Below are positions 46,785-54,815 of a DNA stretch of 64,000 bases, one piece after another. A program made the position numbers and the translations under genes. The stretch covers positions 1-64,000 of IMG/VR virus record IMGVR_UViG_3300034374_005666. One strand, given 5' to 3'. The stretch comes from a virus. The stretch's first letter is position 1; each line of letters begins with the position of its first letter. The notes under the pieces were generated by a model. It ran no database searches and had not been told where the DNA came from. It saw only the letters and a list, made by a program, of their open reading frames with translations.

Positions 46785-47863
46785 GCGTTTGTGTGGAATA
46801 TACCACCATTCTCAATAACCTCTTTATCATATTGCATTTCTGCATGATACTCCTGATACCATCTGTACAGATACAAAGCTTGTCTCCAACCAAGTACATC
46901 CAAATCAAGCCTGGAAGACAGAGTATTCAAATCTACATTGAATGTAGTTGCAGGCATAACTTCATAACCTTTATCAGTAGGAATACGCCTACCTCCCCAT
47001 TCACCAACTTGTTCGTCGTAGTTACTCAGTACATGTACATATGGAGTTTGTCCTATACCTCCTACTATAAAGTGGAAGTTGCATAGTTCATACTCATGTA
47101 ATGCGTTATTGAGCATCCATTGTTTCAAGCCATATCTGTAAAAGCTTCCCTGAATATCATATCTGAACTTAAGCAAATTAAAATACCTGGTACTTGTAGT
47201 AATTACTTTATAGTCAATGGGTACAATAGACTTAGCAGGTATAATATAGCCATCATTGACCATTATAGGACTGTCATTATGATTGATAATAACATAGTCC
47301 AGCATACCTTTCAAATCAAATCCATCTGCTGTAAAATAAATCTCTAATTGAAATTTAGTTTCACATCCATCTGGTAGATCATGGAATGCAGATGTAAATG
47401 TACCATGCAGTATACTATCTCTGACTTTGATAGCATTATCAAATGTCTCTTGGTCTATAATAGTCTTGTCAATATGTTCAAGACGATTGTTGTAATAAGT
47501 TACACATTCTCTATACAGGTAATCAAAACGTCTGTCATCAGCTGGGTCTTTGTATGTAGACCTGTATTCATTTTTATCCATCAAATGCTGTAGATAATCT
47601 TTATCCAGTTCTTTAAAACCAACCTTGTCTACTCCTGAGCTATAGTAGTTGTCAATAATGTCATCCACAATAGTTCTTGGTTTGTCTCCAATTTTATCAT
47701 CTATAATAGCATATTGCTCATCTACTAAATCAGGCGTAGTAAGTAAACAATCTACCAAGCTTCCAAACTGCATGGCTGAACTTTCCTTTGGCTCAGCAAA
47801 TCTGCCAGAAATCAATCTTTTCAACTCTGATTGACTAATCTCTGGTCTTTCTCTGTAATTCAT
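46772..47863 (-). CDS. PD-(D/E)XK exonuclease, RecE/exonuclease VIII-like
   Basis: 363 aa. The N-terminal ISQSELKRLISG and MQFGSLVDCLL (motif I helix) are diagnostic of the RecE/Exo VIII-type nuclease, followed by FQLEIYF, GMLDYV (catalytic Asp), PIDYKV (D-x-K) and DIQGSFYRYGL (Gln-Tyr helix). It would resect DNA ends for recombination, working with the Sak4-like annealing/strand-exchange ATPase encoded at 55344. Same operon as a resolvase-like nuclease. Confidence 0.8.
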   Translation of the reverse strand: MNYRERPEISQSELKRLISGRFAEPKESSAMQFGSLVDCLLTTPDLVDEQYAIIDDKIGDKPRTIVDDIIDNYYSSGVDKVGFKELDKDYLQHLMDKNEYRSTYKDPADDRRFDYLYRECVTYYNNRLEHIDKTIIDQETFDNAIKVRDSILHGTFTSAFHDLPDGCETKFQLEIYFTADGFDLKGMLDYVIINHNDSPIMVNDGYIIPAKSIVPIDYKVITTSTRYFNLLKFRYDIQGSFYRYGLKQWMLNNALHEYELCNFHFIVGGIGQTPYVHVLSNYDEQVGEWGGRRIPTDKGYEVMPATTFNVDLNTLSSRLDLDVLGWRQALYLYRWYQEYHAEMQYDKEVIENGGIFHTNAWAL

Positions 47864-48266
47864 ATTTATGTTTTATCAAGTTCTCAAATGCGTCAAGACG
47901 CATAGTCACTACATCTCCATAGTACATCTTATTGCGTTTCTTCTTGACTCTTATCTCTGTAAGTAGATAGTCTATATCCAGATCAAATAGTGGCTGTACA
48001 TCTATTGGCTTAGTCTTTGTGCTTGAAGTAGTTGTACCTTTACACTGATACTTATCTGTAATACCAGTTCGTGGATTGAAATAAATATCAACACCCAGAT
48101 TATCCAGGTGTTGATTAATTAATTCTGATCTGGCTATGTCAAAGTCATGTACATTACTAGTACCATCACGGTTCTTTCTGTATATTACAAGACCAAATAT
48201 ATCAGCTAACCATTTAATGAATTTAGACTCTACTCTCCTCCCATATGCTTTATTGCGGCTCGCCAT
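47835..48266 (-). CDS. Restriction-endonuclease-fold nuclease, Holliday-junction-resolvase-like
   Basis: 143 aa. GRRVESKFIKWLA (motif I Glu), LGVDIYF (catalytic Asp) and KYQCKG (Q-x-K) follow the order of small PD-(D/E)XK resolvases; a basic C-terminus (RVKKKRNK) would bind DNA. crAss-like phages are reported to carry such a resolvase beside replication genes. Overlaps neighbours by 29 and 17 nt. Confidence 0.7.
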   Translation of the reverse strand: MASRNKAYGRRVESKFIKWLADIFGLVIYRKNRDGTSNVHDFDIARSELINQHLDNLGVDIYFNPRTGITDKYQCKGTTTSSTKTKPIDVQPLFDLDIDYLLTEIRVKKKRNKMYYGDVVTMRLDAFENLIKHKYELQRKTRD

Positions 48267-48825
48267 TGTAAATTAATTTACCAAGACTACTATAATAGTT
48301 CTGCATCTCTGCAAAGTCTTTAAACTCAGGAGATGGTATTTTGTCTATAAATATATCCTCTATACTTTTTACAACAAGAAACTGTGCTCCCTGAGCTACA
48401 TGTGGCAGGATAAACTCATCATTAACTCTCTTGTATAAGTTCTTATACATTGAGTCTTTACTAACAAACTCATAACTGACATAGATACGTATAGATTTAT
48501 TTATAGCATTCCTGCATACAAGCAAACCTGTACCATTGTTATTAGCTATATATCCACGACCTATATAAAACCTGTTATCTAATCTGTCTATAGTTCTGTA
48601 CAACTTATTATATTTACTAATAAAGACTCCTTGAATATTATTATAACTATATCCAATTCTGTCTGAAATCATGTCTCTATTAGGAAACTTATAAACACTA
48701 GCGTCAGCAAGTGCCTCAAACCATACAGGATGCCATAATCTGGATGTAACATTACAATAATCTGCTACTGCTTTTTCGTAATCATAGCTTCTTCTACGAT
48801 AATATACTTCATTCAAACTCCACAT
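48250..48825 (-). CDS. Unknown protein next to the E1-like gene
   Basis: 191 aa, basic, Tyr/Arg-rich (MWSLNEVYYRRRSYDYEKAV). No Cys-His zinc site of the RING type and no E2-like His-Pro-His, so it is not an obvious ligase. It overlaps the E1-like gene by 17 nt and the resolvase gene by 17 nt; it may be a substrate or adaptor of the conjugation cassette, or a recombination factor. Confidence 0.5.
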   Translation of the reverse strand: MWSLNEVYYRRRSYDYEKAVADYCNVTSRLWHPVWFEALADASVYKFPNRDMISDRIGYSYNNIQGVFISKYNKLYRTIDRLDNRFYIGRGYIANNNGTGLLVCRNAINKSIRIYVSYEFVSKDSMYKNLYKRVNDEFILPHVAQGAQFLVVKSIEDIFIDKIPSPEFKDFAEMQNYYSSLGKLIYNGEPQ

Positions 48826-49447
48826 AACTCATCGATGTTACATTAGTAGTTCTAAATTTATACGGTCTGCCAGCTACATAGTTAATTAATCCTTCTACAG
48901 CATGCGCTACATGGAATGCAATATGAGTAGTCTGCTTCATAGTACAGACTGGATCAGTTACTTCTGAATCATCAAACAGTGTACTCTCATACTTTTCTAT
49001 ACTCGATTCATCTACAATAAATATATCTGACTGTTCAAAGTCTAGTCTGACATCTATAAACAAACTCTTATTCTCATATCTCTTCCATTTATCAAATGCA
49101 ATCTTTCGTGTAGCCATATTGTCTACCATACTACACATAATAGGTGCTACCATAGAATTAGCTGTATACTTCTCTTGCAATGTGATTATCTCTACATCTG
49201 TAAACTCTTTCACGTTGGTTTTCAAAGCTTCAACTTTGGGTTGTCCAACCTGATTAAGTTTAAAAAATTGCCCACTATTATTTCTGGACTCTATCAAATC
49301 ATCGTCATATACAGCCAGGTTTGTAACTCCAGCTCTGGCTAATAATAGAGTTAGCCATGAGCCTGTTCCACCTGCACCTATTACAAGTACTTGTTGTTTA
49401 CGAATATCATCGTACCAGCTTGCTCCTTTAAAACTATCGTGGTTCAT
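48809..49447 (-). CDS. E1-like ThiF/HesA-family adenylating enzyme
   Basis: 212 aa. Motifs of the ThiF/E1 Rossmann adenylation domain: GAGGTGS (24-30), YDDDLIESRNNSGQFF (47-62, Asp and Arg/Asn of the ATP site), VGQPKVEAL (67-75, conserved Lys) and VDN (108-110). C168 in DPVCTM is at the place of the conserved catalytic Cys. This enzyme activates the C-terminus of a ubiquitin-like protein. Short, lacking zinc-binding CxxC pairs. Overlaps the JAMM gene by 14 nt, so the two are co-expressed. Confidence 0.85.
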   Translation of the reverse strand: MNHDSFKGASWYDDIRKQQVLVIGAGGTGSWLTLLLARAGVTNLAVYDDDLIESRNNSGQFFKLNQVGQPKVEALKTNVKEFTDVEIITLQEKYTANSMVAPIMCSMVDNMATRKIAFDKWKRYENKSLFIDVRLDFEQSDIFIVDESSIEKYESTLFDDSEVTDPVCTMKQTTHIAFHVAHAVEGLINYVAGRPYKFRTTNVTSMSYVEFE

Positions 49448-50489
49448 ATCCTGTTGTTAATTCTGTAATTACTGAATACATAATGTCATGTGCTTTTCTG
49501 AATTTCTGTTGCCATTGATCCAGATAGTAGCTTAGTTTAGATAGTACATCCAGTTGATGCCCATCAGTCTCAAAAAACTCATCATAGAAATAATCAAAGC
49601 CTTCTACCATAGCCTGAATGAACTTATCTTTTTCTTGAGTAGACTTATTAATTTCTTCAAGTGCTTTATAAATAGTACCATCATAATCTAAATCACCCTT
49701 AAGATATTTGGCAATAAAGATAGCTTCATTAGAAGTATTGTAAGGGCGTAAGTCAGATGCTACGTTATCCCAAGTCCATGCTGAACTAACAAACTCTTTT
49801 GGACTATTAAAACCAACGACCTTCTTAGGCTTAGCATCTTCTATAATCTTATCTGTTCTATCTTTAAACCATTTCTCTACTTCAGGTTCATAAGTATAAA
49901 TATCACAATCATAATGTTCCAGTACAGTCTCTTTGATAGTTTGTGTAAAAGGCAATCTTAATTTACCTTTCATACCCATTAAATTTCTACTACCATGAAT
50001 TTTATACTCTTGCTCTACATGTATACCTACTTTAGCTACTATATCAGTAGCATTGTTAACTACCATGCTTAAATAAAATTGATGATTTTCGCAATTATCT
50101 GCAAGCTCTGACATATCAGTCTGACTGAAATAGGAATTCATACTGTGATGGCTGTGTATCATACCCTGTCGCATGTTCATACACTCTGGATGTTGCATCA
50201 TAAATTGCATAACATCTTCGTTGTATTCAAAACCTGTAGCAGCTGTAGTATCTTTAGACATAGGATAAACAAACTCAGCTGTCATTTCCAGATTCTCTGA
50301 TTCTATGTCTCCTTTATCTACTGTATAGAATAAAATACCAGACCATTCTACTTTAGAAATTCTTGAGCATAAATACTTGATCTGGTTCAGACATTTGTCT
50401 GATACTGTCAATGAAAAGCGTTGCTTCTTGCTGACTTGCTTTAATGCTTTCTTCTGAGATTTGCTCTCGAAGCTTTTTACTGAGTTCAT
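49434..50489 (-). CDS. JAB/JAMM metallopeptidase (deubiquitinase-like)
   Basis: 351 aa. Complete JAMM zinc site: E48 (KVEWSG), then H112-S-H114-x7-S122-x2-D125 in HSHHSMNSYFSQTD. Such peptidases cleave isopeptide or linear bonds after ubiquitin-like C-termini, or trim Ubl precursors. Residues ~130-351 form an additional mainly helical region of unknown role. The N-terminal JAMM strands are needed for the fold, so the 137-nt overlap with the E2-like gene is probably real; no other Met precedes E48. Confidence 0.85.
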   Translation of the reverse strand: MNSVKSFESKSQKKALKQVSKKQRFSLTVSDKCLNQIKYLCSRISKVEWSGILFYTVDKGDIESENLEMTAEFVYPMSKDTTAATGFEYNEDVMQFMMQHPECMNMRQGMIHSHHSMNSYFSQTDMSELADNCENHQFYLSMVVNNATDIVAKVGIHVEQEYKIHGSRNLMGMKGKLRLPFTQTIKETVLEHYDCDIYTYEPEVEKWFKDRTDKIIEDAKPKKVVGFNSPKEFVSSAWTWDNVASDLRPYNTSNEAIFIAKYLKGDLDYDGTIYKALEEINKSTQEKDKFIQAMVEGFDYFYDEFFETDGHQLDVLSKLSYYLDQWQQKFRKAHDIMYSVITELTTGYEPR

Positions 50490-51267
50490 TACTGATTATT
50501 TTAAATATAGATGGATTAATACGTAGGCTGCCTTCCTCTGGCTTAACACTTGTTTCCTGCTGATATATTTGTCCTTGTACAGGTTTTCCTTTAAACCATA
50601 ATACTACAAATGGGTCAAGTACTACTTTAGAAGTAGCATAATTAAATGCTACATACTCTCCATTAATATAATGGCATGTAGGGGCTGAACCTTCATAGAT
50701 TTCAAGTAGTAAATCATGGTTATGTTTATTATCTACCAGTTGATAATCCTTGTCAAATATAAGTTTTTGTATTTGAGGATAGTCGTATAGAGTGTCTCTA
50801 AGCTGTGGAAAATAAGAATACTCAGGAGGAGTAGTAATAGGAAAAACATTCTCTATTCTGGTATATGGGTTACTGTCATCCTGATAAGTCAGAAAGTAAC
50901 GCAAGTGCATTAGAAAAGCATACATTTCATCTTCTGTAACTCCTGAATTTACCTGAGCGTACTGCATACTAAATGCCCCATCGCCTTTACAAAAATCTTC
51001 AAACTCTATAGCATTAATTCTACGAGTAGGTAAATGTGGATGAGTAAAACTTGTATACCATTCTATATTAGACTGAATAGTCCTAATGCCTTGAAGATTT
51101 CTCAAATAATGCTTATCCTCTTGAGTATAATAATTAAGCCGTAAGTACATACCTTTAATAAGATGTTTATCTCCTCTTTTATTATGTACATAAAAATCAT
51201 CCAGTTCTATTGTATACTCACTACCATTTTCATCTACATTATCTTCTCCAAAAAATTCTTCAATCAT
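50353..51267 (-). CDS. E2-like (UBC-fold) conjugation protein
   Basis: 304 aa. FTHPHLP (75-80) followed by FCKGDG (92-97) is the pattern of prokaryotic E2-like proteins, in which an HPH motif precedes the catalytic Cys (here C93). The N-terminal ~70 residues have the strand-rich lead of a UBC fold (TIELDDFYVHNKRGDKHLIK). The C-terminal ~50 residues are helical. First gene of the operon after the terminator at 51289. With the JAMM and E1-like genes it resembles the E2/JAB/ThiF set of PRTRC-type cassettes. Assignment is by motif, without a search. Confidence 0.7.
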   Translation of the reverse strand: MIEEFFGEDNVDENGSEYTIELDDFYVHNKRGDKHLIKGMYLRLNYYTQEDKHYLRNLQGIRTIQSNIEWYTSFTHPHLPTRRINAIEFEDFCKGDGAFSMQYAQVNSGVTEDEMYAFLMHLRYFLTYQDDSNPYTRIENVFPITTPPEYSYFPQLRDTLYDYPQIQKLIFDKDYQLVDNKHNHDLLLEIYEGSAPTCHYINGEYVAFNYATSKVVLDPFVVLWFKGKPVQGQIYQQETSVKPEEGSLRINPSIFKIISNELSKKLREQISEESIKASQQEATLFIDSIRQMSEPDQVFMLKNF

Positions 51268-51288
51268 GTTTTCACTTATTTAAAATAA

Positions 51289-51310
51289 GCAGAGGCTGTT
51301 ACACCTCTGC
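51289..51310 (-). terminator. Intrinsic terminator between Ubl and E2-like genes
   Basis: Perfect GCAGAGG / CCTCTGC stem with an 8-nt loop, followed on the - strand by TTATTTTAAA. It may attenuate read-through, so that the ubiquitin-like protein is made in excess over its enzymes. Confidence 0.75.
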
Positions 51311-51331
51311 CTAATATTTTATAAGAAATTC

Positions 51332-51874
51332 TTAGCAAGAAAGCTCATCATGTGCTGAACAAATCTCTTCTGCCCAAGCTTCTTCCTCTGTACGCTCATC
51401 TGTAGACATGCCAATAACTTTCTCAATAATAGTAGGATCTACTCCACATGCACGAAGTTTCTCTTCAAGAGTAGCTGGAGTTGTTTGCTCAGTATCATAC
51501 TGGTCAACATAGCTTTCCAAATCTTCAGTACTAATGTTAGTGTAGTGACGCCCTGCCTGCTCATTAAAGAAGTTATTGACAGCCTCTTTTCCATCACGCT
51601 GAATAAACTCTTTAATACGAGTATACAAATCTGTACGCAAGCTGCCTGCTTTAGTTTTCTTTGGAAACAAGCCCAAGATAAAATCTCCTTCAGGTAGAGC
51701 TGAGTTGTTAAGCTCAAGGCTTGTATTGTTGACAGACTCAATAGCTTTCAGAGAGCTGTTGAACTCAATGTCATTAGCATCCAGAACTTCTTTCAACTCT
51801 CCAAATGTGGTTACATCTGTCTGGATAGGAGTAGTTGATCCATTGCGAGTGGAAAATACTTTAATAGTACGCAT
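51332..51874 (-). CDS. Ubiquitin-like (beta-grasp) protein with C-terminal extension
   Basis: 180 aa. Residues 1-75 show a beta-grasp pattern: strand-turn-strand (MRTIKVFSTRNGSTTPIQT), a helix (TFGELKEVLDAND), then LELNNSALPEGDFILGLFP. A tail PKKTKAG (71-77) follows, and then ~100 residues of helical, acidic sequence ending in SC. Free ubiquitin-like proteins end in Gly-Gly; here the tail is internal, so the JAMM peptidase may expose it by cutting near KAG (inference). It lies directly upstream of the E2-like/JAMM/E1-like operon. Alternative: a beta-grasp protein used for a different purpose. Confidence 0.7.
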   Translation of the reverse strand: MRTIKVFSTRNGSTTPIQTDVTTFGELKEVLDANDIEFNSSLKAIESVNNTSLELNNSALPEGDFILGLFPKKTKAGSLRTDLYTRIKEFIQRDGKEAVNNFFNEQAGRHYTNISTEDLESYVDQYDTEQTTPATLEEKLRACGVDPTIIEKVIGMSTDERTEEEAWAEEICSAHDELSC

Positions 51875-51901
51875 TGTGTAAATAATTTAATTAATTAAAT
51901 A

Positions 51902-52582
51902 TTAAAACCACTTGATAGTGGTCTGATCTATGTTATAGGTAATCTCATCTATGCTCTTAAACATCTCACTCTTAGTGAAATCTAAATGAGCAGGTACATT
52001 ACCTCTTTGTTTAGCATATACAGTAGCTGCTGGATGGCAGTAATTCAGTATGTAATTTCTAGCTGATACATGCTTGTTTAATTCTTGGGCATCTTTACCT
52101 AAGAATACAAACACTATACTGTTAAACAACCTATCTAATTCAACTATAACTGACTCTGTAAATGTATTCCATATATGCATGTGTGACCTGGCTTCTCCAA
52201 ATGGAGTACAAGTCAATGACTTGTTTAATAAGAATACACCTTGGTCTAACCAATCAGATATTCTGGTACACTCTGATCTAATATCATTGTAGTCATTCCA
52301 TAAACATTCTCTGATTATCTCTAAACTAGGTCTATCGTAGCCTTTAGGTACATCAAATGGTATACCTGTAGCTAATGCTCTACCATCTGCAAGCACTGTA
52401 TTGTATGGAGCCAGACCTACTATAACTACACGTATAGACTTTGGACTAATAGAAAAGCCCCTAAATATATCAGAGGCTTCTGGAACAAAAGAAACTGTAC
52501 TTAGCTTCTCTCGTATATTATCTATATCAGACCATATATTTAACTCATGCCAATCCTTGTTAACTATCTTTGGTAGACTCAT
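51902..52582 (-). CDS. Uracil-DNA-glycosylase family 1 fold, catalytic motif altered
   Basis: 226 aa. Family-1 UDG landmarks: VVIVGLAPYN (52-61) at the place of GQDPYH, QGVFLLNKSLT (conserved Asn of the uracil pocket), FLGKDAQ, and CHPAATVYAK at the HPSPLS position. The catalytic Asp and the His of GQDPYH are replaced by Ala58 and Asn61. It therefore may bind DNA without excising uracil, as a processivity or regulatory factor like poxvirus D4, or may use other residues. Neighbouring genes belong to replication. Confidence 0.8.
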   Translation of the reverse strand: MSLPKIVNKDWHELNIWSDIDNIREKLSTVSFVPEASDIFRGFSISPKSIRVVIVGLAPYNTVLADGRALATGIPFDVPKGYDRPSLEIIRECLWNDYNDIRSECTRISDWLDQGVFLLNKSLTCTPFGEARSHMHIWNTFTESVIVELDRLFNSIVFVFLGKDAQELNKHVSARNYILNYCHPAATVYAKQRGNVPAHLDFTKSEMFKSIDEITYNIDQTTIKWF

Positions 52583-52727
52583 CTGGTTTCTTTATACGTT
52601 TGAGCTTAAGCCTTTTGAATTTAGACTCTGTATCTCGAATAATCTTGTTAGCTCCATTATCTGGATTGCAGGTAGGACAGTTAAGAAGCTTATGTGCTCT
52701 GCACTTACCACTAATTTTGAATTTCAT
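52560..52727 (-). CDS. Small zinc-finger-type basic protein
   Basis: 55 aa. CRAH (9-12) and CPTC (17-20) form a C-x2-H...C-x2-C site; the remainder is Lys/Arg-rich (FKRLKLKRIKK). Probably binds nucleic acid. Overlaps the UDG-like gene by 23 nt and the next gene by 17 nt, which supports a real coupled gene. Confidence 0.6.
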   Translation of the reverse strand: MKFKISGKCRAHKLLNCPTCNPDNGANKIIRDTESKFKRLKLKRIKKPDESTKDS

Positions 52728-53148
52728 ACCCTTTGATTAGTTTTTTGTCTAAAGTATATTCTACCTTAATGTACTCTTTTACCTTACTGTCAAACATTAC
52801 GTAGCAAGAACAGTCTTTAGTATAAAAAATATTTCTTTCTCCAGGCTCTGTTATAATACGTCCTACAAACCAAAAAAGCTTATCTTTTAAATAACTTCTT
52901 CTTACTTCTTCTACAGTAGTAGCTATATGACAAAAAGATCCACTACCAAAATCAAGTTTATACAGTCTGTCTTTACGTAAGTCTCCTTTAAAATATTCAG
53001 GCTTTACTCTGTAAATATAGTGATCCAGCCATAGTTTATTGTTGTCTTTTATAGTATACCATCTGTCATTTTCAAAGTATTGAACTTCAGCTCCATTAGC
53101 CCAAGCTTCAATTACATCTTTGTATTTATTATAAGTTTCTCTTGTCAT
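52711..53148 (-). CDS. Conserved phage protein with repeated YRVKPE-type motif
   Basis: 145 aa. The N-terminus (IEAWANGAEVQYFENDRWYT then LDHYIYRVKPE) follows a pattern very common in small phage proteins of unknown role. Beta-rich C-terminal half. It overlaps the primase gene by 4 nt. No function known. Confidence 0.55.
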   Translation of the reverse strand: MTRETYNKYKDVIEAWANGAEVQYFENDRWYTIKDNNKLWLDHYIYRVKPEYFKGDLRKDRLYKLDFGSGSFCHIATTVEEVRRSYLKDKLFWFVGRIITEPGERNIFYTKDCSCYVMFDSKVKEYIKVEYTLDKKLIKGYEIQN

Positions 53149-54149
53149 TTTACTCCCATGTTTTGTAATTCATTAACCATATGACTGTAGCTATAATTTT
53201 TAACTACATCTGCTGAATCTTTGATGCTTTTATCATCATACCATATAGGTATGTATCCATTGTCAAAACCATTAGCATATTCAGCCAGATTGTTACTGGC
53301 TTTAATACCTGCTTCATCATTGTCAAATAAGATGAACTTTGTTCTGTATTGTTGGAGTTGTATCAGTCTGTCAAAAGGTATTCTGCAACCTTCATTCTGT
53401 AACCATATAGTATTATATCCAGCATTCTTGAGTACTCTCCAATCTTTGTAGCTTTTAGTAATAAGCAATTGGTCATCCGAACCAAGGTCATCTATACCAC
53501 CAATATCTTCTTCTGTACAGGTAGACAGCCATTTTAGTTTATGGTAAGGGTTATAAACTTTGACATGATTGTTTACATGTATAGCATAGCTTGGGCTAGT
53601 CTGTAAACTGCTAAGGACATCTGGATTGTTCTTTGTATTATAGAGTATGCTTTTACAACTGGCTACTCTGTCTTCACGTAGATTTTGCTCAGATATACCA
53701 TATGGTGACCAAAAGAGTTTGTCTTCTTTAATATATGCTATTCTATTCCCTACAGTCCAAGGTATATAATCCAGATAGAAGTTAAACTTTGGCTTTTTAC
53801 TTTGTTCAATACGAACATTAGGTAACTCGCCTTTATGAAAGTTATCTAGTATATATAAACAAGCATCATAGAACTCTATAGACTCTCTGTACATGATTGC
53901 ATCAAATATAGACATACCATGAAAGAATCTATCTCCAAAGTCATAAAGAACAACTAAGTTGTCATTCGACCACTTGAAATCACACCATACATTAGGATGA
54001 GAATCAGTCCGAAGTGGATTACAAAAGCGTTGTCCACTACTAACCCTAAAACCAAGAAACCAACTCCATAAATCAAACTGGTCTGTATACTGAATAATCT
54101 GCTTATAATCAACATGCCTGCGTTTCTTATCAAATATTTTACCATACAT
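53145..54149 (-). CDS. DNA primase, TOPRIM-type
   Basis: 334 aa. The N-terminal region (FCNPLRTDSHPNVWCDF then VLYDFGDR) corresponds to the CHC2-like primase lead, with only two visible Cys (~44 and ~57). The TOPRIM part has TKSYKDW (in place of the Glu motif), a G-x-N nucleotide-like turn, FDNDEAG (D-x-D motif) and a C-terminal SADVV. It would make RNA primers for the DnaB-type helicase encoded upstream. The Zn finger appears reduced. Confidence 0.75.
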   Translation of the reverse strand: MYGKIFDKKRRHVDYKQIIQYTDQFDLWSWFLGFRVSSGQRFCNPLRTDSHPNVWCDFKWSNDNLVVLYDFGDRFFHGMSIFDAIMYRESIEFYDACLYILDNFHKGELPNVRIEQSKKPKFNFYLDYIPWTVGNRIAYIKEDKLFWSPYGISEQNLREDRVASCKSILYNTKNNPDVLSSLQTSPSYAIHVNNHVKVYNPYHKLKWLSTCTEEDIGGIDDLGSDDQLLITKSYKDWRVLKNAGYNTIWLQNEGCRIPFDRLIQLQQYRTKFILFDNDEAGIKASNNLAEYANGFDNGYIPIWYDDKSIKDSADVVKNYSYSHMVNELQNMGVK

Positions 54150-54176
54150 AGATTTAGAGTCTGAATATAAAAAAAA

Positions 54177-54201
54177 GGGAGCTACTAATATAGTAACTCC
54201 C
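54177..54201 (-). terminator. Intrinsic terminator
   Basis: Stem GGGAGTTACTA / TAGTAGCTCCC (one mismatch) on the - strand followed by eight T. Closes the unit carrying the genes at 54225-55294. Confidence 0.85.
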
Positions 54202-54224
54202 TTTAAATAAACAATAGCTCTAAT

Positions 54225-54815
54225 CTACCATTCTACAGGCTTAGTAGGTTTTTCTGTTGCTTCTGAATTAACCTTGTGTACTTTAACTTTATCAGAAACT
54301 GTCAAGTCTTTCTGTCCATTAATGGAGAAGAAGTGTCCTGTAATCCACATATAGCGTGGCATTTCAAGATAACCTCCATTATTGTAGCCAAGAATAACTT
54401 GTCCAGGCTTGCTGTCAAAGTCTTCAGGAAGCTTGTCTGTCAAAGCATTAATGTATGCCTCAAAGCTATCTGCTGTAACAGACTCAAACTCTTCCTCTGA
54501 CATAAAGTTAGTAAAGATGTGCTTTACTCTGCTGTTAAATTCACCATAGGTACGCTCTGTAGCTTCCTGTATAGACTCTTCACGAGTTTCTCCTGTATTA
54601 CGATCACGCAAGCTACGTGGACGAATACTGTTAGGATTGACAGGAAACATACGATCTCTATACTCTTGACCATTCTTTACAATAACCAAGTCAAGAACTT
54701 GACCTGTGTAGTTTGGAGAGTCTACATTTACCAAGCCAAGTGTTTTGACATTATCAAAATCATTGATACCTGGTTTCCATACTGGTGTGTTGTCTGTGAA
54801 TACTTTTCCGTACAT
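54225..54815 (-). CDS. Unknown replication-region protein, possible ssDNA-binding
   Basis: 196 aa, acidic. N-terminal strands (VKTLGLVNVDSPNYTGQVLD) and a later TDKLPEDFDSKPGQVILGYN suggest a single OB-fold-like domain with an acidic flexible tail (SEATEKPTKPVEW), a layout used by phage single-stranded DNA-binding proteins. Location between the primase and the Sak4-like gene fits. No diagnostic motif is visible. Confidence 0.5.
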   Translation of the reverse strand: MYGKVFTDNTPVWKPGINDFDNVKTLGLVNVDSPNYTGQVLDLVIVKNGQEYRDRMFPVNPNSIRPRSLRDRNTGETREESIQEATERTYGEFNSRVKHIFTNFMSEEEFESVTADSFEAYINALTDKLPEDFDSKPGQVILGYNNGGYLEMPRYMWITGHFFSINGQKDLTVSDKVKVHKVNSEATEKPTKPVEW

